A DNA stretch of 19,643 nt from an uncultured Lachnospiraceae bacterium. Lineage in GTDB: Bacteria > Bacillota > Clostridia > Lachnospirales > Lachnospiraceae. Below, one piece after another: positions 1-5,570 of the stretch. Below the pieces are notes generated by a model, which worked only from the letters and a program-made list of their open reading frames with translations, was not told the DNA's origin and did not search any database. The stretch is from contig CAJUSJ010000074.1 of NCBI GenBank assembly GCA_910588865.1, forward strand, positions 1-19,643, written 5' to 3'. Position numbers and translations under genes: made by a program. Each line of letters begins with the position of its first letter. The stretch's first letter is position 1.

Positions 1-42
1 CACTAACCATGAGAAAATCTCGTGATTAAGAAGTCATTTAGA

Positions 43-71
43 GCATATATCCCCCTCTCCTCACATACACT
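43..71 (+). promoter_or_regulatory. Sigma-E-type sporulation promoter of sipL
   Basis: A -35-like GCATATA (43-49) is followed, after 14 nt, by CATACACT (64-71). This fits the mother-cell sigma-E consensus known from Bacillus (KMATATT, 14-15 nt, CATACANT) with one mismatch. It sits about 40 bp before the sipL start, which fits a mother-cell coat morphogenesis gene. The motif is seen in the sequence; its use by sigma-E is inferred. Confidence 0.7.
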
Positions 72-109
72 TACTATAAAAGCGGATAGAAAGACAGGTA
101 GGTGTGTTT

Positions 110-1960
110 ATGTTGGAACTGGTGAAACAAAATATACATATGAACCGATTCAAGAGCAACGTGGCCACCCAGGTGACTTTGGACGACGATTTTATCGTGC
201 CGGACACCATGGATGACATGGCCCGGATCATCTTAAGTTCCGGTGACATTCAGATAGAGTCTGTGAAAAACCAGAGCGAGCGGGTGCTTGTGAAGGGAAA
301 GCTGAACTTCCAGGTACTTTACCGGAAGGCTGAGGGCGGACTTCAGACCATGGCGGGCAGTATTTCCTTTGAGGAGCCGGTGAATGTGTCAGGGCTGGAG
401 GAGAAGGATTATCTGGGAGTCAGCTGGGATCTGGAGGATCTGACCGCCGGCATGATCAATTCCAGGAAGATCAGCGTCAAGGCTATTGTGACACTGGTGG
501 TCCGGGTGGAGGCCCTCTACGACGCGGAGGCGGCAGTGGATGTGGTGGAGACGGGAACCGGAAGCCAGAACACGGGAGGCTGGGGCTCAGGCAGAGACGA
601 TGGCGGCTGGAACCCGGGAAGAGACAGCGGCTGGGGCGCTGGCAGGGACAACGGCGGTTGGAATCAGGAAAGAGACGACAGCGGCTGGAATTCAGGCAGA
701 GATGACAATGGCTGGAACGGCGGAGGTTCGGATGACAGCGGCGTATGGGACGGCGGGGCCAGGAACTGGGAAACCGGCGCGGGATTAAAGAGCCGGGAAG
801 GAAGCGCTGCCGGAGATGGGGACAAAGATGTAAATGACAGAGTGGCAGACATGGAGATCCTGCGGCGGCAGGCAGATGTGGCGGTAATCGCGGTGCGCCG
901 CAAGGATACCTATCGGATAAAAGAGGACATCTCCCTGTCCGGGAGCAAGCCCAGCATTGAGCAGATTCTGTGGAACGAGATTCGCTTGAGAGGGGTTACT
1001 ACCAAACCCTTAGACGGACGGGTACACATTGAGGGGGAGGTCATGATCTTCGCCATCTACACAGGGGAAGGGGAAAGCGCCCCCATACAGTGGCTGGAGG
1101 AGAGCATCCCCTTTGCCGGGGAGGTGGATCTTCCCGAGGCGGTGGAGGGCATGGTGCCTTCTATCTCCGTCCGCCTGGTGCACCGGGAGCTGGAGGCAAA
1201 GCCAGACTATGACGGAGAAATGCGGGACCTGGAGTTGGACGCTGTTCTGGAGCTGGATATGAAGCTGTACGAAGAGAAGAAGATTGAGCTTTTAGGCGAT
1301 TTCTATTCCAATGACCGGGAACTGGAGCTGGAGTCGGGAGAGGTATGCTTTGACCGCCTTCTCAGTAAAAACACGGGAAAATGCAGGATCGCGGAAAAGC
1401 TGGACTTAAATTCCAGTGACCGGGTCCTCCAGATCTGTCACAATGACGGGACCATCAAGATCGACGATATTGAGATAAAGGATGAGTCCCTGCACATCGA
1501 CGGCGTGCTGGAGGTATCCCTTCTGTATCTGACTTCCGACGACGGGGAGCCGGTGAAGGCGGAGACAGAAGCAGTGCCTTTCCACTATGAGGCCGAGGCA
1601 CCGGGTATTACCTCTGACAGTGTGTACCAGCTGAACACAGGCCTGGAGCAGATGACAGCGGTGATGGCCGGAGGCGGTACCGTGGAAGTGAAGGCGGTGC
1701 TGAACTTAGATATCCTGGTACTCCAGCCAGTGAAGGAGCCGGTGATTTTGGGGGTCAAAGAGATGCCTCTTGACTTGGAGAAGCTTCAGGAGCTTCCCGG
1801 AATCACAGGATACATCGTGCAGCCTGGAGACTGCCTGTGGGATATTGCCAAAAGGTTTCACACCACAAGGAAACAGGTGATGGAATCCAACGGACTTTCG
1901 GGAGATCAGATCAAACCCGGAGACCGGCTCATACTGGTAAAAGAGATCGCCGGGGCATAA
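110..1960 (+). CDS. sipL: SipL/SpoVID-like spore coat morphogenesis protein (DUF3794 repeats + LysM)
   Basis: Likely a coat-assembly protein of the mother cell; the C. difficile homologue SipL binds SpoIVA through its LysM domain and tethers the coat to the forespore. The 616-residue protein has a DUF3794-like beta domain at about 30-140, a Gly/Trp/Asp/Arg-rich repeat linker at about 150-225, further DUF3794-like segments at about 260-545, and a C-terminal LysM at 567-611 (GYIVQPGDCLWDIAKRF, then SNGLSGDQIKPGDRL). No signal peptide or membrane segment is seen, as expected for a cytosolic mother-cell protein. I chose ATG 110 because AGGTAGG (96-102) is 7 nt upstream; the GTG at 104 would sit almost on that site. 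A sigma-E-type promoter lies at 43-71. SipL is usually somewhat over 500 residues, so the linker probably explains the extra length. A DUF3794 paralogue other than SipL is possible. Confidence 0.85.
   Translation: MLELVKQNIHMNRFKSNVATQVTLDDDFIVPDTMDDMARIILSSGDIQIESVKNQSERVLVKGKLNFQVLYRKAEGGLQTMAGSISFEEPVNVSGLEEKDYLGVSWDLEDLTAGMINSRKISVKAIVTLVVRVEALYDAEAAVDVVETGTGSQNTGGWGSGRDDGGWNPGRDSGWGAGRDNGGWNQERDDSGWNSGRDDNGWNGGGSDDSGVWDGGARNWETGAGLKSREGSAAGDGDKDVNDRVADMEILRRQADVAVIAVRRKDTYRIKEDISLSGSKPSIEQILWNEIRLRGVTTKPLDGRVHIEGEVMIFAIYTGEGESAPIQWLEESIPFAGEVDLPEAVEGMVPSISVRLVHRELEAKPDYDGEMRDLELDAVLELDMKLYEEKKIELLGDFYSNDRELELESGEVCFDRLLSKNTGKCRIAEKLDLNSSDRVLQICHNDGTIKIDDIEIKDESLHIDGVLEVSLLYLTSDDGEPVKAETEAVPFHYEAEAPGITSDSVYQLNTGLEQMTAVMAGGGTVEVKAVLNLDILVLQPVKEPVILGVKEMPLDLEKLQELPGITGYIVQPGDCLWDIAKRFHTTRKQVMESNGLSGDQIKPGDRLILVKEIAGA
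575..748 (+). repeat. In-frame ~27-bp tandem repeats encoding a Trp/Gly/Arg/Asp linker
   Basis: Residues 156-213 of the SipL-like protein contain about seven degenerate 8-11 residue units of the form GGWNxGRDD. Tryptophans fall at residues 158, 167, 175, 184, 193, 202 and 213. The repeat period at DNA level is mostly 27 bp. The linker separates the N-terminal DUF3794 domain from the rest. Tracts like this often vary in copy number between strains; that is an expectation, not something shown here. Confidence 0.85.
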
Positions 1961-1990
1961 ATTTTTTGAAAATATTCGGAAAAACATGGA

Positions 1991-2019
1991 TGCACAAAAA
2001 CCCGTTTTCAGGATATAAT
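1991..2019 (+). promoter_or_regulatory. Candidate sigma-A promoter for the GIY-YIG gene
   Basis: TGCACA (1991-1996, 4/6 match to TTGACA) is followed by a 17-nt spacer and a perfect TATAAT (2014-2019). It would give an mRNA leader of about 150 nt before the ATG at 2178. I recognise no riboswitch in this leader, and the 1961-2177 gap holds no other convincing gene. Confidence 0.55.
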
Positions 2020-2177
2020 ACAGTATAAAGTGATTATGGATGAACGGCGTCATATCCGCATCCAGCTGGTGCTTCAAATAGATCCGGGGCAACTCGGGGC
2101 AGCAAGTGCGTATTGCAAGCGCGGTTGCTGTGTACATATGCAGGTGCCGGCGAAACGATACAAAAGAGGTGGGACTA

Positions 2178-2435
2178 ATGAACTACACGTATATCCTGCG
2201 ATGCCGGGATCAGACCCTTTACTGCGGCTGGACCAATCATCTCGAAGAGCGGATCAAGGCCCACAATCAGGGCAAAGGTGCTAAGTACACCAGAAGCCGC
2301 AGGCCCGTGGAGCTGGTGTACTACGAGGAATTTTCCACAAAGCAGGAGGCCATGAGGAGGGAGCGGGCCATCAAGTGTCTCTCCAGAGCCGAGAAACTGG
2401 AGCTGATTCAAGGGTCATCTGGCAGATCCCTGTGA
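2178..2435 (+). CDS. GIY-YIG nuclease superfamily protein (UPF0213/YhbQ-YazA type)
   Basis: A stand-alone GIY-YIG domain of 85 residues. The motif appears as YTYILRC (residues 3-9) and LYCGWT (14-19). The helix with the conserved Arg (LEERIKAHNQGKGAKYT), the RPVELVYYEEF strand and the terminal EAMRRERAIKCLSRAEKLELI helix follow. This order and size match the small UPF0213 family. GIY-YIG folds are often DNA endonucleases, but the role of the small stand-alone members is poorly settled, so I infer only possible DNA binding or cleavage. ATG 2178 was chosen because AGAGGTGGG lies just upstream and the domain begins at residue 2-3; an upstream in-frame start at 2106 would add a segment with no family resemblance. 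The stop codon lies inside the terminator stem. Confidence 0.88.
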   Translation: MNYTYILRCRDQTLYCGWTNHLEERIKAHNQGKGAKYTRSRRPVELVYYEEFSTKQEAMRRERAIKCLSRAEKLELIQGSSGRSL

Positions 2436-2464
2436 ACTGAACCCACAGTTCGCGGGGATTTTTT
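2428..2464 (+). terminator. Rho-independent terminator overlapping the GIY-YIG stop codon
   Basis: CCCTGTGAACTG (2428-2439) pairs with CAGTTCGCGGGG (2446-2457) through 12 bp including two G-U pairs, with a 6-nt loop AACCCA. It is followed by A and six T (2459-2464). The TGA stop (2433-2435) is within the left arm. Confidence 0.85.
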
Positions 2465-2465
2465 A

Positions 2466-2635
2466 TGTACACGAGGCGGAGAGGAATATGGCCGCGGAAG
2501 CGTCCCCGCCCCGGCACGGCGAGTATGGGAAAGAGCTCCCCCTACTCGATTGTACACGAGGCGGAGAGGAATATGGCCGCGGAAGCGTCCCCGCCCCGGC
2601 ACGGCGAGTATGGGGAAGGATCTCACCTGCTTGAT
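2466..2635 (+). repeat. 85-bp direct tandem repeat, two copies
   Basis: Copy 1 starts at 2466 and copy 2 at 2551. The first 64 bp of each (2466-2529 and 2551-2614) are identical; the remaining 21 bp match at about 13 positions. The unit begins TGTACACGAGGCGGAGAGG and is GC-rich, with a weak internal stem between GGCGG and CCGCC. Both copies lie between the GIY-YIG terminator and the ispE promoter. Short open frames run through them but have no ribosome site. Possibly an interspersed non-coding repeat family of this lineage; I do not recognise it with certainty. Confidence 0.85.
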
Positions 2636-2684
2636 TGGGCACGGACTCCCTGGGAAACCAATAGATAATATTGGAAAATTTTGC

Positions 2685-2713
2685 TTGCGTTTTTTGTATA
2701 CAACGTATATAAT
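2685..2713 (+). promoter_or_regulatory. Sigma-A promoter of the ispE-gntR operon
   Basis: TTGCGT (2685-2690), a 17-nt spacer and a perfect TATAAT (2708-2713). The mRNA would begin near 2720, about 35 nt before the ispE ATG. The -10 box lies between two copies of an inverted repeat (2692-2728). Confidence 0.75.
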
Positions 2714-2728
2714 ATACTGTATACAAAA
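2692..2728 (+). promoter_or_regulatory. Paired TGTATACA operator, likely GntR/FCD autoregulation
   Basis: TTTTGTATACA (2692-2702) and TGTATACAAAA (2718-2728) form a perfect 11-bp inverted repeat around the -10 box. Each arm also contains the self-palindrome TGTATACA, centred at 2698.5 and 2721.5, 23 bp apart. GntR-family regulators of the FadR/FCD branch commonly bind palindromes with a GT-N2-AC-like core such as this. The downstream gene 3655-4344 is such a regulator, so autoregulation of the operon is inferred. Confidence 0.7.
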
Positions 2729-2753
2729 TACTAAAACAAAAAAGGAGAGAGGT

Positions 2754-3644
2754 ATGGTAAGACATCTTGGGCTGAAGGCTTATGGCAAGATTAATCTGGG
2801 TCTGGATGTGCTTCGCAGAAGGGAGGATGGTTACCATGAAGTCCGCATGATCATGCAGACCGTGGGGCTCTATGACAGGATAGACCTGATATTCCGGGAG
2901 GAGCCGGGTATCAAGGTTGAGACCAATCTCTATTATCTTCCAGGCAATGAGAACAATCTGGTCTATCAGGCGGCCAGACTTTTGATGGAAGAGTTTGGGG
3001 TAAGGCAGGGGATTTATATTAAATTAAAAAAATTTATACCTGTGGCGGCAGGCATGGCAGGGGGGAGCAGCGACGCGGCGGCGGTGCTTTTTGGTGTCAA
3101 CAAGATGTTTGGCTTAGGCTTGTCACAGCGGCAGCTGATGGAGCGGGGAGTGAAAATTGGGGCGGATGTGCCTTACTGCGTCATGAGAGGGACCGCTCTG
3201 TCCGAGGGAATCGGGGAGGTGCTTACGCCTCTGCCTCCAATGCCCCAATGTCAGGTTCTCATTGCCAAGCCGGGGATCAGCGTGTCCACCAGATCTGTGT
3301 ATGAGAGCCTGAGGGCCAATGAACTGGGGCCGGACCAGCATCCAGATATCGACGCCATGGTGGGGGCCATAAGGCAGGGGGATATCTACAAGGTCGCGGG
3401 GCATCTTGGCAATGTGCTGGAGACAGTGACCATACCCGCTCATCCGGTGATCGGCCAGATCAAAGAGATCATGATGGAGCGGGGGGCGGTGGGAAGCCTT
3501 ATGAGCGGCAGCGGCCCAACCGTGTTCGGCCTGTTCACCAATCCCAAGTCAGCTTCCGGCGCTTATGAGTACTTGCGCTATGGAAAGGGCGCTGACATAG
3601 CCAGACAGGTCTATCTCACCAGTTTTTATAACAGAAGAGAGTAG
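2754..3644 (+). CDS. ispE: 4-diphosphocytidyl-2-C-methyl-D-erythritol kinase
   Basis: Cytosolic GHMP-family kinase that phosphorylates the 2-hydroxyl of CDP-methylerythritol with ATP, the fourth step of the MEP isoprenoid pathway, feeding undecaprenyl and quinone precursors. The 296-residue length is usual. Visible motifs are the substrate segment AYGKINLGLDVL with Lys12 followed by DGYHEV, the ATP-binding loop PVAAGMAGGSSDAAA (96-110), the catalytic Asp138 in GADVPYC, and the C-terminal SGSGPTVFG (251-259). ATG 2754 follows AAGGAGAGAGG at a good distance and the protein begins as usual for the family. An in-frame TTG at 2550 would add about 68 residues encoded by repeat DNA and is rejected. 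It is the first gene of an operon with the GntR regulator, 10 nt before the latter's ATG. Confidence 0.95.
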   Translation: MVRHLGLKAYGKINLGLDVLRRREDGYHEVRMIMQTVGLYDRIDLIFREEPGIKVETNLYYLPGNENNLVYQAARLLMEEFGVRQGIYIKLKKFIPVAAGMAGGSSDAAAVLFGVNKMFGLGLSQRQLMERGVKIGADVPYCVMRGTALSEGIGEVLTPLPPMPQCQVLIAKPGISVSTRSVYESLRANELGPDQHPDIDAMVGAIRQGDIYKVAGHLGNVLETVTIPAHPVIGQIKEIMMERGAVGSLMSGSGPTVFGLFTNPKSASGAYEYLRYGKGADIARQVYLTSFYNRRE

Positions 3645-3654
3645 GGAGGGTACT

Positions 3655-4344
3655 ATGAAAGATCACAATTTAAAGGTAAATATGAATGAATATCTGCCTC
3701 TCCGGGATGTGGTGTTCAACACGCTGCGCCAGGCTATCCTCAAGGGTGAGCTGGAGCCGGGAGAGAGGCTTATGGAGATTCAGCTGGCAGACCGGCTGGG
3801 GGTGAGCCGCACGCCTATAAGGGAAGCCATCAGAAAGCTGGAACTGGAAGGGCTGGTGCTGATGATTCCCAGAAAAGGAGCGGAGGTGGCCAAGATCTCG
3901 GAAAAAAGCTTAAGGGATGTGCTGGAGGTCCGCCGTTCCATGGAGGAGCTGGCCATTGAGCTGGCATGTCAGAGGATGACGGAGGAAGAGATTGACGATC
4001 TGGATATGGCGAGAAAGGCATTTTCCGACGCGGTGGCCCGCAAGGACATGATGCTCATGGCGGAGACCGACGAGGCGTACCACGACATCATCTACAAGGG
4101 TACCTGCAACAGCCGGCTGGTACAGATCATCAACAACCTGCGTGAGCAGATGTACCGCTACCGACTGGAGTATATCAAGGATGCGGACAAGCACCCGATT
4201 CTCCTGATTGAGCATGAGAATATTTTCCGGGCAGTGAAGGCCCGCCATGTGGCAGAGGCCAAAGCCGCCATGCGGGAACACATCGACAACCAGGAGATCA
4301 CGGTTTCCCAAAATATAAAAGAAAAGGAAGAATCTAACCTCTGA
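3655..4344 (+). CDS. GntR-family transcriptional regulator, FCD (FadR) subfamily
   Basis: A DNA-binding regulator of 229 residues. The N-terminal winged helix-turn-helix spans about 12-78, with the recognition region EIQLADRLGVSRTPIREAIR (41-60). The C-terminal all-helical FCD ligand domain follows. Candidate metal-site residues of the FCD type are Asp139, His143, His187 (EHENI) and His209 (MREHID), so a carboxylate ligand bound through a metal is plausible; the ligand is unknown. ATG 3655 has AGGGAGGG just upstream and follows the ispE stop by 10 nt, so the genes are co-transcribed. Two TGTATACA operators at the shared promoter point to autoregulation. The 3' end of this gene, including bases past the stop, is repeated in decayed form at about 5245-5445. 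Confidence 0.92.
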   Translation: MKDHNLKVNMNEYLPLRDVVFNTLRQAILKGELEPGERLMEIQLADRLGVSRTPIREAIRKLELEGLVLMIPRKGAEVAKISEKSLRDVLEVRRSMEELAIELACQRMTEEEIDDLDMARKAFSDAVARKDMMLMAETDEAYHDIIYKGTCNSRLVQIINNLREQMYRYRLEYIKDADKHPILLIEHENIFRAVKARHVAEAKAAMREHIDNQEITVSQNIKEKEESNL

Positions 4345-4361
4345 AATGCTGGAGAACGGGA

Positions 4362-4386
4362 CACCGCGCTGGAGGACAACGCGGTG
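4362..4386 (+). other. Stem-loop downstream of gntR
   Basis: CACCGCG (4362-4368) and CGCGGTG (4380-4386) form a perfect 7-bp stem with an 11-nt loop, 17 nt after the gntR stop. No T-run follows, so it is not a classical terminator. It could stabilise the 3' end of the operon mRNA. Confidence 0.35.
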
Positions 4387-4468
4387 AGACACCAGGTTAA
4401 CCGACCGATCAAGGCTCGGGCGAGGATTGAAAGAATATAGGCTATTTAAAATCAAGCAATAGGAATTT

Positions 4469-4716
4469 TCATATGCCATACTGCTTATATAGCTGTTCCT
4501 GATACTGTTTATCCTTTGTGGCCCGATCGAAATCGGCAAAGCGCTTTTCGGAAATGAGGCGGGAATTAAGCGGATTGACACGACCCCTTCCCCTTTCGAT
4601 CCCCTCTTTCCGTATAAGGTGATCCCCCTGGGCCTTAAAATCCCGTCAATGTTATGGGCGTAATAGATCAGGCCCCGGAGGGCCGGGTCATAGGAGGCAG
4701 AATGCTGCGGAAGCAA
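4469..4716 (-). pseudogene. Frameshifted C-terminal fragment of an unrecognised minus-strand gene
   Basis: On the minus strand, a reading frame from about 4716 to 4629 gives SASYDPALRGLIYYAHNID. A second frame from about 4650 to a TGA at 4469-4471 gives GDHLIRKEGIERGRGRVNPL, then SRLISEKRFADFDRATKDKQ and YQEQLYKQYGI. Both have native-looking codon choice and protein-like composition, and they join if one base is restored near the five-C run at 4624-4628. No start codon with a ribosome site is seen, so it appears truncated as well as frameshifted. I do not recognise the family. The reading is plausible but unproven; the fragment could be unselected sequence. Confidence 0.4.
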
Positions 4717-4780
4717 TTGAAGAAGTAAACTTAATGTTACCGTACTCCAATATTTTTTGCGTCAAAAGAAAGGCATCTCA

Positions 4781-4842
4781 AGAACCGCTTTTCTGTGGGC
4801 TCTGCCCACGCCCGGCCTCAGGAATAAGACTGGGGCGGTTCT
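4781..4842 (-). other. Nested stem-loop after the IS256-type transposase remnant
   Basis: AGAACCGC (4781-4788) and GCGGTTCT (4835-4842) are perfect inverted 8-mers. They enclose a tight hairpin GTGGGC-TCT-GCCCAC (4795-4809). The structure lies just downstream of the transposase stop on the minus strand and could be the element's transcription terminator or part of its end. A second weak hairpin with T-run (AAGCC-GCCAT-GGCTT, 4853-4867) sits beside it on the plus strand. The pairing is clear; the role is not. Confidence 0.4.
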
Positions 4843-4875
4843 CGGTTAAGGTAAGCCGCCATGGCTTTTTCTTTT

Positions 4876-5185
4876 TTATAAATATTCCGTCAGCCTTTCC
4901 CCATATAATACGATCAACTTGTTCAACACCTGATCCCATCTACGGTATCTCCGTGTCCGTTTTTTCGTGATATTTTCACTGGCCAGATACAGCGTTTTTT
5001 TAAAGACTGGTCACTGGGAAATACACTTTTGGTCTTTGCTGCTTTTCGATACTTTCCCAATTGCGGATTGCGTAAGGGTATTTTCGTCCCCTTTGGTACG
5101 CTCGTCGCGGTCAGGGTTCCTCCGTTGTTATTCTCACAACCCGCATACCATATGGTAAATACATCATTGACATCAGCCTCCAATG
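4876..5185 (-). mobile_element. Decayed IS256-family transposase, C-terminal remnant
   Basis: Read on the minus strand from about 5145 down to TAA at 4876-4878, the sequence follows the C-terminal end of IS256/Mutator-type transposases: a worn ENN-LTA-FEYP-K-like stretch (about 5145-5085), then YRK-x2-KTKSVFPSDQS, then LKKTLYLASENITKK, a TRRYRRWDQVL segment and LYGERLTEYL before the stop. Reading through needs one base restored in the T/A homopolymer at 4995-5001; an expected Trp after ITKK is Arg (CGG). Upstream of about 5075 the frame is more broken. About 100 codons remain of a protein usually near 400 residues. No terminal inverted repeats or target duplication could be identified. The remnant lies back to back with the decayed gntR tail at about 5245. 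Confidence 0.75.
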
Positions 5186-5244
5186 CCTCAGCCTCAGATT
5201 CTAATCACCAGGCCGGGAAACCGTGTGCCCGCCAGGTCTGTGTA

Positions 5245-5445
5245 TGTTGTCAACAATCCGCTGGAGCGGAGGTACCCTGCCCGGTGTATATCAAGGATGG
5301 GGACAAGCGCCGGGCTTTCCTGATCGGACGCGAGAATATTTTCCGGGCAGTGAGAGCTCGTCATGGGGAAACACCTCCGCGACCAGGGGATCGCGACTTT
5401 ACAAAATATAAAAGAAAAGGAAGAATCTAACTGAAATGTTAGGAA
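5245..5445 (+). pseudogene. Decayed second copy of the gntR (FCD) 3' end
   Basis: This stretch aligns to the 3' part of the intact gntR and its downstream flank (about 4130-4350). Two blocks are perfect: 22 bp (5332-5353 = 4216-4237) and 30 bp (5402-5431 = 4309-4338), and TGAAATG at the stop codon is shared. In translation it reads YIKDGDKRRAFLIGRENI and FRAVRARHG against YIKDADKHPILLIEHENI and FRAVKARHV in the intact protein; the metal-ligand His of EHENI is Arg here. Several indels, including a net loss of 23 bp between the two perfect blocks, shift the frame before the stop. The helix-turn-helix half is absent. It is a segmental duplication or the relic of a tandem paralogue, joined to transposase debris upstream and ending next to the tetR promoter. 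Confidence 0.8.
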
Positions 5446-5468
5446 AGTATTAAAAAAAAATAACTCCG

Positions 5469-5497
5469 TTGACATGGTGACAAGTTGTCATTATAAT
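5469..5497 (+). promoter_or_regulatory. Exact-consensus sigma-A promoter of the efflux operon
   Basis: TTGACA (5469-5474), 17-nt spacer, TATAAT (5492-5497): a perfect sigma-A promoter. Transcription would start near 5504 inside the second operator, about 67 nt before the tetR ATG. Such a strong promoter is expected to be held down by a repressor. Confidence 0.9.
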
Positions 5498-5513
5498 AAA
5501 TGACAGGTTGTCA
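5478..5513 (+). promoter_or_regulatory. Tandem TetR-type operators (TGACA-N3-TGTCA x2)
   Basis: TGACAAGTTGTCA (5478-5490) lies between the -35 and -10 boxes and TGACAGGTTGTCA (5501-5513) covers the expected start site. Each is a 13-bp palindrome with 5-bp arms; their centres are 23 bp apart, and the outer arms extend the symmetry (GTGACA ... TGTCAC). The arrangement is that of a TetR-family repressor blocking RNA polymerase, and the first gene downstream is a TetR-type regulator. Confidence 0.85.
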
Positions 5514-5570
5514 CTTTTTGTGAATACAATCTGAGAAAATTTCCCTGGTACACGGGAAAGGGGGATGAGA

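Noticed and set aside
8..24. 7-bp stem with AAA loop at the window start (CATGAGA/TCTCGTG)
   Set aside because: Short, AT-rich context, no T-run after it; could be the end of an upstream gene but cannot be supported.
664..903. Minus-strand Pro/Ser-rich frame opposite the sipL repeats
   Set aside because: It mirrors the Gly/Trp/Asp repeat codons and has no ribosome site.
2465..2668. Short reading frame through both repeat copies, starting ATG 2465
   Set aside because: It starts directly on a terminator T-run without a ribosome site, and its composition is that of translated GC-rich repeat DNA.
2550..2753. In-frame 5' extension of ispE from a TTG at 2550 (about 68 more residues)
   Set aside because: The extension is encoded by the 85-bp repeat and promoter DNA, has no ribosome site, and the ATG at 2754 has a strong one and matches the family N-terminus.
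3910..4716. Long minus-strand frame overlapping gntR
   Set aside because: The part opposite gntR is a shadow of that gene. Only the 4469-4716 part outside gntR looks like a separate relic and is listed as such.
4734..5430. Plus-strand frames across the debris region
   Set aside because: They run antisense to the transposase remnant or join unrelated fragments; only the gntR-like tail near 5245-5445 has support.
4309..5431. Reading the 30-bp direct repeat as attL/attR of an integrated element
   Set aside because: Similarity extends about 170 bp upstream of the 30-bp block and past the stop codon, and no integrase is present between the copies, so duplication with decay explains it better.
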